DNA from: Lewinellaceae bacterium
GTDB lineage: Bacteria > Bacteroidota > Bacteroidia > Chitinophagales > Saprospiraceae
Reading direction: 5' to 3'
Length of the DNA stretch: 64,000 nucleotides
Assembly (NCBI GenBank): GCA_016710765.1
Contig: JADJUJ010000008.1
Span: 62,001-126,000, forward strand
Shown here: positions 27,763 through 36,445 of the stretch, piece after piece
Position numbering within the stretch: position 1 is the first letter of the stretch
Layout of the letters: each line of letters starts with the position of its first letter
Translations under genes and position numbers: made by a program
The notes under the pieces: generated by a model
What the model was told of the DNA's origin: nothing
What the model saw: only the letters and a program-made list of their open reading frames with translations
The model's database searches: none

Positions 27763-30198
27763 ATGGCTATGAGAAAGATGCGTTTTCTTCATCCGGCCAG
27801 GTTCATGGCCCTTTTGTTGTTGCTGCTTGCAACCCATTCGCTGTTGGCGCAGCTCGATACCATCCATTGGCTTCCGCCCATGCATGCCCGTACGGAATGG
27901 GGACCACAATACCTGTACTTGTCAACGCCCGACTCCGTGCCTTTTCCCGTGTCGGTCAGGGATGGTGGCGGGAACCTTATTTTTACGGTAAACATCAGCA
28001 ATGCTAACCCGTTTCGGTACAACCTGGGCGCAGATGCTTTTACCAAGACCCTTGTAACAGAGGACGAGTTGGGTATGCCCCTTCAGGATAAAGGGTTGGT
28101 GATCGACGGCCCCAGGAAATTTTATGCCTATTTCAGGGCACACAGCAATTCGGAGTTTCACGCAGGGAACCTCACCTGCAAGGGTAGGGCGGCACTGGGT
28201 ACCACTTTCCGGGTTGGGCAATTGATTCAAGCAAACAGTGAATCTATTTTGCGCTGCAATTTTGTTTCCTGGATGGCAACAGAGGATGATACTGATATCA
28301 CCTTGTCGGGTTTTAGTACGGGCACGCATTTCCGGTTTGGCGATCAGGATGTACCTTCCTATGGCACACCCATCACCATTCATTTGCAAAAGGGAGAGTC
28401 GGCGGTGTATTCCAATTACGTACAATCCAGCATGCTGCACTTCCCCCCCAATGGCTTGATGGGAGCGCTGGTAAAATCCAACAAACCCATTGCGGTCAAT
28501 TGCGGCTCCTGGGTAGGTGCGCCTGTGGAATTTGAGGCGCATGATATGGGAATTGACCAAATTGTGCCGGTGGAGCGCGTGGGAACCGAATACATCCTTT
28601 GTAAGGGCAACGGGTCTGATATCCTGGAACACCCTATCGTCATCGCCCACTACAACAATACCAAGGTCTGGCTCAATGGCAACCCTAACCCGGTTGGGAC
28701 ACTACAGGCCGGCGATTATATGACGCTCAACATCAACCAATTCACCAACGGCGGCAACATGTACGTGGAAACCTCCGAACCGGTGTTTATGTACCAGATG
28801 ATTGGGGGAACTTCAGAAGGACAGGATGCCATGCGGACGGCAGGGCTAATTTTTGTGCCGCCCGTCAGCTGCGCCATCCCTAACACCGTCAATAATATTT
28901 TTGAACCCAACCGGATAGGGGACATGTTGTTCGACGGCGGGCTGATGATTGTGGCCATGCGGGATTCCCAGGTGATCGTCAGGCTGGATGGTCAATCGGT
29001 TTATTTCGGGCCGCCCGTACCCGTTCAGGGAGCTCCGGATTTTGTGACTTACCGAAAACTCGATATTTTTAAGGAAGAAGTGTCCAACAAAACCTTGAGT
29101 GTCGACGCTCATGGTGCCGTACAGGTAGCCATGTTTGGTCGCAACAAACCCGCCAGTTATGCTGCATTTTTCTCCGGATTCAGTAAGACGGAGGAACCCA
29201 ATTTAAAGTTGAGTGTGCTGGGTGATGGGGTTTGTCCGGACACCCTGGTTGCCACCGGACTTTTTGACGGTGTGCAGTGGGTATACGAGGATTCCATATT
29301 GCAATTTGGGCCCGATACCTTTCTGGTCACGCATGCTCCTGGAAAATACAAAGCCATTGGCTATCGCGGAGTTTGTCGGAAAACAGATTTTGCGGCCGAT
29401 TCGCTCGATTTGTCCTTCAACTCGCCACAGTTTCCATTTCAGTTTGAAACGCCCAGCTGTTATGGCATGAGCGACGGGCAAATACAAATTGGAAATGCTT
29501 TTGGCGGTTTCCCGCCTTACCAGTACTCGATTGACCATGGCATCAGCTGGTCGGATCAATCCTCGTTTTTTAACCTGACGGCCGGTAATTACAACATGCT
29601 GGTGCGGGATTCCACCGGGTGTTACAACCGGCCTATGCCGCTGCAAATTAAGCAACCCGACAGTCTGAAAGTTGAAATAGCGGTACTCCACATGCAAATA
29701 CCATTGCACAGTTTTCAACCGGTTGAACTGGAGGCGGTGCCCAGCCGAAGGGTGGTTGCTACCCAATGGTTGCCATTGGACAGTACGGGCTGTGAAAACT
29801 GCCTCAATTATCTTTTCCATCCGGAGTTTGATACCTGGGTGTCGGTGCTGGTGTACGACTCGATTGGTTGTACCGCCATCGACAGCATTTTCATCAAGGT
29901 GGAGCCCAACGTATTTGCGCCCAACATCATTCGCCTGGGCTCCGACGGCTTGCACAACGATCATTTTATGCTGTACAGCAAAGATGATGTGCCGATTCAC
30001 CATTTGTCGGTTTTCGACCGCTGGGGAAACCTGGTTTTTGACCGGCAGGAGATCCTGACCAACCATTATGCAGATGGCTGGGATGGCAGAGTGAGAGGAC
30101 GGCAACTTCAACCCGGCGTTTATGTGTACCGCGCATCGGTGGAAGTGGAGCCAGGGAGGATAGTGGAGCTTCAGGGAGATTTTACCCTGGTTCGGTAG
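27763..30198 (+). CDS. Large surface protein: IgGFc-binding-like N-domain, SprB-type repeat, gliding C-terminal domain
   Basis: 811 residues. Signal peptide (FMALLLLLLATHSLLAQ); a 450-residue N-terminal region resembling the IgGFc-binding domain (VGTEYILCKGNG, MRTAGLIFVPPVSC); one SprB-type repeat at about 550-640 (CYGMSDGQIQIGNAFGGFPP, LTAGNYNMLVRDSTGC); and a CHU_C gliding-motility C-terminal domain (VFDRWGNLVFDRQ, DGWDGRVRGRQLQPGVYVYR). CHU_C domains direct export by the type IX system. It is probably a cell-surface adhesin. ATG 27763 is chosen over an upstream TTG. Confidence 0.88.
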   Translation: MAMRKMRFLHPARFMALLLLLLATHSLLAQLDTIHWLPPMHARTEWGPQYLYLSTPDSVPFPVSVRDGGGNLIFTVNISNANPFRYNLGADAFTKTLVTEDELGMPLQDKGLVIDGPRKFYAYFRAHSNSEFHAGNLTCKGRAALGTTFRVGQLIQANSESILRCNFVSWMATEDDTDITLSGFSTGTHFRFGDQDVPSYGTPITIHLQKGESAVYSNYVQSSMLHFPPNGLMGALVKSNKPIAVNCGSWVGAPVEFEAHDMGIDQIVPVERVGTEYILCKGNGSDILEHPIVIAHYNNTKVWLNGNPNPVGTLQAGDYMTLNINQFTNGGNMYVETSEPVFMYQMIGGTSEGQDAMRTAGLIFVPPVSCAIPNTVNNIFEPNRIGDMLFDGGLMIVAMRDSQVIVRLDGQSVYFGPPVPVQGAPDFVTYRKLDIFKEEVSNKTLSVDAHGAVQVAMFGRNKPASYAAFFSGFSKTEEPNLKLSVLGDGVCPDTLVATGLFDGVQWVYEDSILQFGPDTFLVTHAPGKYKAIGYRGVCRKTDFAADSLDLSFNSPQFPFQFETPSCYGMSDGQIQIGNAFGGFPPYQYSIDHGISWSDQSSFFNLTAGNYNMLVRDSTGCYNRPMPLQIKQPDSLKVEIAVLHMQIPLHSFQPVELEAVPSRRVVATQWLPLDSTGCENCLNYLFHPEFDTWVSVLVYDSIGCTAIDSIFIKVEPNVFAPNIIRLGSDGLHNDHFMLYSKDDVPIHHLSVFDRWGNLVFDRQEILTNHYADGWDGRVRGRQLQPGVYVYRASVEVEPGRIVELQGDFTLVR

Positions 30199-30772
30199 GT
30201 GCTTCGCTCCTCAGATCGTACCCGACAATGGCCCAGTTGATGCCGTCTGCCTGATATTTCCGTAGCATTTGAAAGCCAAAACGGGTATGTGCACGGATTG
30301 AGCGCTGGTTTTGCAAGGCAATTTCGGTTACAATGAAATCAAAATGAGGCCTCATTTGGGTACACAGGTGGGTGTACAAGCCTTCGAAAATGCCTTTTTT
30401 GCGAAATTCCCTGGCGATACAAATTTGTCCCATGACAAAATATCGGGTGTCTTTAAGGGCTGCCTCAGGCAATTCTATCGAATCCATTTGTGCAAACATG
30501 GGCTGGAGCACTGGTATCAGATCTGACGTTTCCCGGAGCATGACCAAGGCATACCCCGCCAGCAGGTCCTCTGCCCAGGCCAAAATATGGGGAAAGGGGT
30601 GGTTGAGTGCCTCGAGCACCGGGCGCTCGTGTTCCACAAAAAGGAACCCTTCTGCCAGCGCCTCCTCGGGGGGTAATCTGGTGGGCATATTTTTGCGTTG
30701 CAGCGCAAGGATGGCCTCCATATCGGAGCCTTGGGATGCCGTTCGGTACCGTACAAGGGCTAATTCGTCCAT
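30182..30772 (-). CDS. GNAT-family N-acetyltransferase
   Basis: 196 residues. The acetyl-CoA motif A is ICIAREFRKKGIFEGLY, followed by VTEIALQNQRSIRAHTRFGF, the usual beta5-alpha4 segment. Substrate unknown. Its 3' end overlaps the convergent surface-protein gene by 17 bp. Confidence 0.85.
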   Translation of the reverse strand: MDELALVRYRTASQGSDMEAILALQRKNMPTRLPPEEALAEGFLFVEHERPVLEALNHPFPHILAWAEDLLAGYALVMLRETSDLIPVLQPMFAQMDSIELPEAALKDTRYFVMGQICIAREFRKKGIFEGLYTHLCTQMRPHFDFIVTEIALQNQRSIRAHTRFGFQMLRKYQADGINWAIVGYDLRSEAPTEPG

Positions 30773-30826
30773 TTCAGCGCAATTTTACCGCAATTTTTTG
30801 TGTTTACGATGCACCGGATAACCAAA

Positions 30827-30834
30827 TAACTTTG
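30827..30834 (+). promoter_or_regulatory. -7 promoter box TAACTTTG upstream of the M20 gene
   Basis: TAACTTTG matches TAnnTTTG and lies 126 bases before the dipeptidase ATG. A TTTG at 30797-30800 is a little far for a -33 element. A second, weaker box (CATCTTTG) lies 16 bases further down. Confidence 0.45.
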
Positions 30835-30960
30835 TTTTTTCCCCATCTTTGCAGCCGCTTATCCCACTGGGAAACTTGTCCGGGCGCCATTACCAACATG
30901 CACCCAATCAATAAGGGCAAAAAACAAGCATCGACCGTGAAATAAAACCATGTTCCGACC

Positions 30961-32352
30961 ATGATAGATGTAGCAAGCTACCTAAAAGACAACCAGCAAA
31001 GATTCTTAGATGAATTATTAGACCTGCTCCGTATTCCTTCTGTGAGTGCCGACCCAAAATATGCCGGGGATGTAAAGCGGATGGCCGAAGCCACGGCGGA
31101 GCACCTGCGCAAAGCTGGGGCTGATAAAGTGCAGGTATTTCCTACGGAGGGGCATCCAATTGTGTATGCTGAAAAAATAATCGACCCGAAAGTCCCCACG
31201 GTGCTGGTATACGGGCATTACGACGTGCAGCCGGCGGACCCACTTGAACTTTGGGAAAGTGGCCCTTTTGAGCCTGTGATTAAAAAAACAACAGCCCATC
31301 CTCATGGCGCCATTTTTGCCCGTGGCGCCTGCGATGACAAAGGCCAGTTTTTCATGCACGTTAAGGCTTTTGAGATGATGATGCAGCAGCAACCCTTGCC
31401 CTGCAACATCAAGTTTATGATCGAAGGAGAAGAAGAGGTAGGGTCTAAAAACCTGGCAACTTTTTGCAAAGAAAAAAAGAGCATGCTGGCCTGTGATGTG
31501 GTGCTGATTTCGGACACCGGAATTATCGACAACAAGACGCCAAGTCTGACGGTTGGTTTGCGTGGACTGTGTTACATGGAGGTAGAGGTGCAGGGGCCGA
31601 ACCGCGATTTACACTCCGGTGTTTATGGTGGCGCCGTAGCCAATCCGATCAACGTACTGTGCGACATGATATCTTCCTTACACGATGATAAACGCCGGAT
31701 CACTGTAAAAGGCTTTTACGACGATGTAGAGAAGATCAGTAAGAAAGAACGCACCATGATGAATGCTGCCCCTTACAATGAGAAAGCATATATGAAGGAC
31801 CTTGGTGTTCGGGAATTAATGGGTGAAAAAGGTTTTACAACGGTGGAAAGAACAGGGATTCGGCCTACACTCGACGTCAATGGTATTTGGGGCGGTTATA
31901 TTGGTGAAGGCGCCAAAACGGTGTTGCCATCGGCCGCATTTGCCAAAATATCAATGCGCCTGGTTCCCGATCAGGATCCGCATAAAATTGAAAAATTGTT
32001 CCAAAAACATTTCGAAAGCATTGCTCCCAAATCGGTAAAGGTGAAAGTCACCGCCCACCATGGTGGCTATGCGGTGGTAACCCCAACCGATTCGGTGGAA
32101 TACAAGGCCGCAGAGCGCGCCATGGAAAAAGCCTTCGGCAAAAAACCGCTTCCACAGCGGGGTGGTGGCAGTATTCCGATCGTTGCGATGTTCGACCGGG
32201 TGCTCAAAGCTAAATCAATTTTGATGGGCTTTGGGCTCGATTCTGATGCTATTCACTCCCCCAACGAGCACTACGGTTTGTTCAATTTTTACAAGGGGAT
32301 TGAAACAATTCCGTATTTCTACAAGTACTACGCTGAAATGAAAAAGAAATAA
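30961..32352 (+). CDS. M20-family dipeptidase
   Basis: 463 residues, zinc dipeptidase of the carnosinase/DUG1 type. Metal-site motifs: VYGHYDVQPADPLELW (His86, Asp88), RGACDDKGQ (Asp125), EGEEEVGS (Glu157-159 region) and a C-terminal HSPNEHYG. The dimerisation lid starts at about residue 210. No signal peptide, so cytoplasmic peptide breakdown is likely. Confidence 0.92.
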   Translation: MIDVASYLKDNQQRFLDELLDLLRIPSVSADPKYAGDVKRMAEATAEHLRKAGADKVQVFPTEGHPIVYAEKIIDPKVPTVLVYGHYDVQPADPLELWESGPFEPVIKKTTAHPHGAIFARGACDDKGQFFMHVKAFEMMMQQQPLPCNIKFMIEGEEEVGSKNLATFCKEKKSMLACDVVLISDTGIIDNKTPSLTVGLRGLCYMEVEVQGPNRDLHSGVYGGAVANPINVLCDMISSLHDDKRRITVKGFYDDVEKISKKERTMMNAAPYNEKAYMKDLGVRELMGEKGFTTVERTGIRPTLDVNGIWGGYIGEGAKTVLPSAAFAKISMRLVPDQDPHKIEKLFQKHFESIAPKSVKVKVTAHHGGYAVVTPTDSVEYKAAERAMEKAFGKKPLPQRGGGSIPIVAMFDRVLKAKSILMGFGLDSDAIHSPNEHYGLFNFYKGIETIPYFYKYYAEMKKK

Positions 32353-32408
32353 TGGCGTTATAGCGCTGTTTTAACACGACAATATCTCACCAACATTCAA
32401 ATTTAAAG

Positions 32409-33104
32409 ATGAAAAAAGTAACGTTTTTCCTGGCTGTAATCATTATAGCCACAACAGGTTGCCTCAATGCGCAAAAAAATGGCGGAAAGGCAGCAGAAGT
32501 TAAACTGACTACGCAGCAGGACAGCGCCAGCTATGCCTACGGTGTAATCGTCGGCAACAGCATTAAGCGGCAGTTGTCTGTTGATCTTAACCAGGAGGCC
32601 ATGCTCGCAGGTCTGAGCGCCGCAATGGGAGACCAGAAACCAGAAATCGCAATTGAAGCTTGCAACGATATCTTTTCTGCCTACAACCAGGTGGCAATGG
32701 TCAAAGCCGGCGAAGCAGCAAAAGCAGCCGGTGAGAAATTTCTGGCCGACAATAAAGCAAAGAATGGTGTTACCACGACAGCCAGCGGCTTGCAGTACGA
32801 AGTCATCAAAAAAGGCTCGGGTGGAAAATCACCTAAGGCAACCGACGAAGTAACCGTTCATTACCATGGTACCCTCATCGATGGCACGGTATTCGACTCC
32901 AGTGTTGACCGTGGCGAGCCTGCTACTTTTGCTTTGAATCAGGTTATTCCAGGTTGGACAGAAGGTGTACAACTGATGCAAGTTGGCGACAAGTACCGCT
33001 TTGTACTGCCTTCCAACCTTGCCTACGGTGATCGCGGTGCAGGTGGCAAAATTAAGCCCAACTCTGTTTTGGTGTTTGAAGTAGAACTGCTCGGAATTAA
33101 GTAA
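32409..33104 (+). CDS. FKBP-type peptidyl-prolyl isomerase, Mip-like lipoprotein
   Basis: 231 residues. The N-terminus MKKVTFFLAVIIIATTGC has a lipobox-like end (TTGC), so it is probably lipid-anchored in the periplasm. The helical Mip dimerisation domain covers about 35-115. The FKBP domain follows (VTVHYHGTLIDGTVFDSSVD, VIPGWTEGVQLMQVGDKYRF, YGDRGAGGKIKPNSVLVFEV). It assists folding of exported proteins. It lies 56 bp after the dipeptidase gene and has its own terminator. Confidence 0.93.
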   Translation: MKKVTFFLAVIIIATTGCLNAQKNGGKAAEVKLTTQQDSASYAYGVIVGNSIKRQLSVDLNQEAMLAGLSAAMGDQKPEIAIEACNDIFSAYNQVAMVKAGEAAKAAGEKFLADNKAKNGVTTTASGLQYEVIKKGSGGKSPKATDEVTVHYHGTLIDGTVFDSSVDRGEPATFALNQVIPGWTEGVQLMQVGDKYRFVLPSNLAYGDRGAGGKIKPNSVLVFEVELLGIK

Positions 33105-33127
33105 TTCGGCAATACACCGAATTTTTG

Positions 33128-33171
33128 ATCGCCTTATCGCGCCTTATTCGGGTGTGATAAGGCGATTTTTT
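33128..33171 (+). terminator. Intrinsic terminator of the FKBP gene
   Basis: ATCGCCTTATC (33128-33138) pairs with GATAAGGCGAT (33156-33166), followed by a T run. Confidence 0.88.
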
Positions 33172-33543
33172 ATGCCCTTGTTTCAGGTGATAATCTGCTT
33201 CTTCACCAAATTGTTTTTTAAAAGTGGGGCTGTGGCTTCCTGCGCGCATCTGCGGGACAATTATTTTGCGCAGCAAAACAGAAAAAATCAATACCATATT
33301 GGTAGCCTCCTGTTTTTTTCGCCCCAAACCTATGGCCGCCACACTACCGGGCATTTGTTTAAATTAACGTGAATTCTGTGATAGGTTTTTCAAAATAAGT
33401 TGTCTCGCAGGCTAAAAAGCAATAGGAACAACTTCAAATCCTCATTTTCCCGAAGGCAAAATATCTGCGAAATAGGTACCCGCTAAGTAAGCCCTACGTT
33501 CAGCGTAATCGGCGGGGTCTTCAGGAAACAAAAAATTGGGTTT
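33172..33543. other. Gene-free spacer before the repeat zone
   Basis: 372 bp without a credible gene; short frames on both strands lack start sites, motifs or coding bias. It may be eroded coding sequence, but nothing is recognisable. Confidence 0.45.
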
Positions 33544-33702
33544 AGCAACGTGTCAGAAATAACTTTCCAATTTGGCAGCATTTTTGAACGCTGCCTGCGT
33601 TGCCAAAACAGTAATGTAATGTAACTACACGCCTGTTTTGACGTCTTGTCAGCGCACAAAACCTGCACCCCAAATCCGGAAAGTTATTTCCGACATGTTG
33701 CT
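33544..33702. mobile_element. MITE-like element family 1, copy A (most complete)
   Basis: 159 bp. Terminal inverted repeats of 25 bp match at 23 positions: left 33544-33568 begins AGCAACGTGTCAGAAATAAC, right 33678-33702 ends TTCCGACATGTTGCT. TTA flanks both ends (TTTA before, TTAA after) and may be the target duplication. There is no coding capacity. Copies B (18558-18698) and C (47943-47980) share ends or interior. Confidence 0.85.
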
Positions 33703-33740
33703 TAAGGCTCCAAAATTGGCATAATGGAATATTAAGATTT

Positions 33741-33964
33741 ATTTCCGATTACAGGAAGGATTTCCGATTTCCGATTACATGAATTCCGATTGTTGATTGG
33801 ATTTAAGATTTTTGAATTATGATTGTCTCGAAACCCGTACCTATACGGGGTATTTATTTGAAATGATTTCGTGCTGTTTTCCCAAATCATAAATTTCAAA
33901 TCCAATCAACAATCGGAATTCATGTAATCGGAAATCGGAAATCCTTTTTCCTGTAATCGGAAAT
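33741..33964. repeat. Long inverted repeat, 64/67-bp arms
   Basis: Left arm 33741-33804 and right arm 33898-33964 are exact reverse complements except for a 3-bp insertion in the right arm. The arms contain TTTCCGATTAC units. The 93-base spacer holds a small ACCCGTA/TACGGGGT hairpin and no gene. It could be a non-autonomous mobile element or a folded RNA. Confidence 0.88.
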
Positions 33965-33990
33965 TCTATCCAAAACGCACGTTAAATTAA

Positions 33991-34033
33991 CTACATAAGG
34001 TGCACATGAGGTAGGCCACATGAGGCACATTAG
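33991..34033 (-). repeat. 43-nt ATGTG motif, copy C
   Basis: Minus-strand copy of the 43-nt motif (core CATGTGGCCTACCTCATGTG), 40 bases beyond the 3' end of the EAD-like gene. Aligns end to end with copies at 6874-6916 and 38535-38578. Confidence 0.75.
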
Positions 34034-34072
34034 GGGTGCATTTTAAAAAACGTCCAGTGTGTGCATGGCCGC

Positions 34073-34657
34073 TCAAAAATACTGTACATACCCCATTTGC
34101 ATCGGCATGCCAAAGGCGTTAACGCCCCAGATGGCGCCCTGTTGGTCAATGCTGTAATAAGCACCGTTGGGGAATTGGTATACCCAGGCAAAATTGGGAT
34201 CCATGGAGGGTGTGCGGCTGGCTATTGCCATGGTGTAATTGGTCATGGGGTTGACCGCCACAATTTGATTGTTGGACAACACGAAGTAGTGGTTTACATC
34301 GCCGTTGAAAAAGCACTGGGCCACGTACTGTTGCTGCGGAGGGCGTTGTTGTAGCCCCGGGCTGAGTGGCTGCGGCGCTGGAGGCGTTGGCTTGTCGGCT
34401 GCTTCCTTCATGCGCTTGTCGAGTTCCCGGGCGATTTTCAGGAGTGTATCGCGTATTTTATTGATCTCCGTGGTATCGGCTATACCCGCCATTTCCTTGC
34501 GCCGGTACTCCGCCCATCGCCCTTTTTGCAGGATGGATTGGTCCATCAAATCGCCGTCGTCTTCCCGGCTGTCCAGCAATTGAATCAGGGCTTCCAACGC
34601 GGCATCGATGTTATCGTTGCCGATCATTTCGCGTATTTTCCTGGTGTCGTTAGCCAT
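34073..34657 (-). CDS. Effector-associated-domain (EAD11-like) protein with beta-rich C-domain
   Basis: 194 residues. Residues 1-85 (KIREMIGNDNIDAALEALIQ, LQKGRWAEYRRKEMAGIADT, NKIRDTLLKIARELDKRM) match by eye the helical effector-associated domain 11 found in bacterial conflict and signalling proteins, where such domains recruit partner effectors. A Pro/Gln linker leads to a 90-residue aromatic, beta-rich domain (HYFVLSNNQIVAVNPMTNYT, WVYQFPNGAYYSIDQQGAIW) that I do not recognise. There are no enzyme or NTPase genes beside it. ATG 34657 is preferred over 34678. Confidence 0.6.
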   Translation of the reverse strand: MANDTRKIREMIGNDNIDAALEALIQLLDSREDDGDLMDQSILQKGRWAEYRRKEMAGIADTTEINKIRDTLLKIARELDKRMKEAADKPTPPAPQPLSPGLQQRPPQQQYVAQCFFNGDVNHYFVLSNNQIVAVNPMTNYTMAIASRTPSMDPNFAWVYQFPNGAYYSIDQQGAIWGVNAFGMPMQMGYVQYF

Positions 34658-34744
34658 AACTTGTATTCTGTGGGGCAAAAGTTTGAATTTTCAACCGGAA
34701 TTCCGTCAATTTATGCCAATAAATCACAATCCAGGCACTAATTT

Positions 34745-35398
34745 ATGACCATTCGAATCAATAAACTGCATTATAGGGTTCTCGCCATAGTCTTGGTGTA
34801 CGGCATACTCAAATTTTTTGGCGGATCCTTTGGCCGTATGGCGTTGTATCCAGTGACATTGTTGGTCACCTTTCTGCACGAGTTTGGGCATGCGCTGGCG
34901 GCGATCATTACAGGTGGTCATGTATTGGGCATGCAGATCAACCCCGATGGCAGCGGGCTTACCAAATCGCAAGGCGGAAGCCATGCGATCATCTTGATGG
35001 GCGGCTATTTGGGCAGTGCTATTTTAGGCAACCTGCTCTTTTACATTGGCGCCAAAAAGCCTAAAATGACACAATTAACCCTGATGGTACTGGCCTTTTT
35101 GATGTTGTTGGCTGGGGTTGTGTGGTTCCAGTCGCTGGTGTCGACTGGCCTGCTTGTTGTGTTTGCTACGCTCCTGTGGGTGCTGGCCAAACGAACCGAT
35201 TGGGACCAGCAAGTGTTGATGTTCCTTGGACTGGCGGCAGTACTCTATATACTGGAGGATTTTAGCGTGGGGCCTTCCGGCGACCTGGCCATGTATGAGC
35301 AAACAGTGGGCGGCTCTTCCGTGATCTGGATGTACCTTTGGGCCTGCCTTGCCGGATTGCTGTTCATTTGGAATCTGCGGCAGGTGTTTCGATCATAA
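34745..35398 (+). CDS. M50B-like membrane metallopeptidase family protein
   Basis: 217 residues with about six membrane segments. The zinc motif HEFGH (His45-His49) lies in the second segment, followed by GGHVLGMQINPDGSGLT, typical of the short M50B-like family. No PDZ domain. It may be a site-2-type intramembrane protease or an inactive relative; the substrate is unknown. It ends eight bases before a histidine kinase gene, suggesting a shared operon. Confidence 0.82.
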   Translation: MTIRINKLHYRVLAIVLVYGILKFFGGSFGRMALYPVTLLVTFLHEFGHALAAIITGGHVLGMQINPDGSGLTKSQGGSHAIILMGGYLGSAILGNLLFYIGAKKPKMTQLTLMVLAFLMLLAGVVWFQSLVSTGLLVVFATLLWVLAKRTDWDQQVLMFLGLAAVLYILEDFSVGPSGDLAMYEQTVGGSSVIWMYLWACLAGLLFIWNLRQVFRS

Positions 35399-35406
35399 AC
35401 GAACCT

Positions 35407-36396
35407 ATGTTTTCTAGAAAAACTTCCATTGGTCCCATCACCAATTTTGTACTGGGCTATATGATGCTGGCCTTCATTTGGTGGGCAGTGCATCTGTGGC
35501 GGGAAAACGACCGCCTGTTTGGGGCAGAAATGCAAGTGCTGGAATTGCGCTATAAAGTGGAGCAACGCGGTGTAAACATCACCCAGCTACAGGCTACCGA
35601 TGAGTATAAAAAAATTGTAGACCGGCATGCCCGCCGCCGCCGCATGGTATTGGGCGAAGGTATTTTTTTTACAGGTTGCCTGGTTTTTGGGCTCTGGATG
35701 ATCCACCGCAGTGTGCGCGACGAAATCTCATTGTCGCGCCAGCGCCGCAATTTTATGCTCAGTATTACCCACGAGTTGAAATCGCCGATCGCTTCCATCC
35801 GACTGGTGCTGGAAACCATACAGCGCCGTACGCTGGAGCGGGAACAACTGGAGAAATTGTTGAAAAACGGTATCAAAGATGCCGATCGTCTGAATCAATT
35901 GGTAGAGGACCTGCTGCTGGCATCACGTCTGGAAAGCGATTGGCAACCGTTTCGGGAACCTATCGATTTGCTTGCTATGACCCAAGAGGTTGTGAACAGG
36001 CTTCAAATCCGTTTTCCGGCTGCAGAAATCGAAATTGATATACCAGCCGATATGGCCCCGGTACAGGCAGATGCCTCGGGGTTCAATGCAGTGTTGCAAA
36101 ACCTGCTCGAAAATGCTTTGAAGTACAGCCCGGAAGGTTCACCCGTGCGCATTAGCGCGGGTTTGCATCAGGGTAAACTCCGAATGGAAATTGCAGACCA
36201 GGGCGTTGGTATTCCAGATGCGGAGAAAAAGGCGGTTTTTGAAAAATTTTACCGGGTTGGCAATGAAGAAACCCGGAAAGCCACTGGTACGGGTCTGGGG
36301 CTCTATATTGTTCAGCAAGTGGTAAAAGCCCATGGCGGCACCCTTTTGGTTGGAGACAACCAACCAACGGGTACTGTTTTTACGATTGAAATTTAA
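35407..36396 (+). CDS. Membrane sensor histidine kinase
   Basis: 329 residues. Two membrane helices (about 12-30 and 90-108) enclose a short 60-residue extracytoplasmic loop with no recognised sensor domain. There is no HAMP. HisKA box SITHELKSPIASIRLVLETI, N-box NLLENALKYSPEG, G1 DQGVGIP and G2 GTGLGLYIV are all intact. No response regulator is nearby. It follows the M50 protease gene by eight bases. Confidence 0.9.
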   Translation: MFSRKTSIGPITNFVLGYMMLAFIWWAVHLWRENDRLFGAEMQVLELRYKVEQRGVNITQLQATDEYKKIVDRHARRRRMVLGEGIFFTGCLVFGLWMIHRSVRDEISLSRQRRNFMLSITHELKSPIASIRLVLETIQRRTLEREQLEKLLKNGIKDADRLNQLVEDLLLASRLESDWQPFREPIDLLAMTQEVVNRLQIRFPAAEIEIDIPADMAPVQADASGFNAVLQNLLENALKYSPEGSPVRISAGLHQGKLRMEIADQGVGIPDAEKKAVFEKFYRVGNEETRKATGTGLGLYIVQQVVKAHGGTLLVGDNQPTGTVFTIEI

Positions 36397-36445
36397 TTCA
36401 CGCACTGCCGGCAGGCTACATACCGCATAAATACCAGATAGTTCC

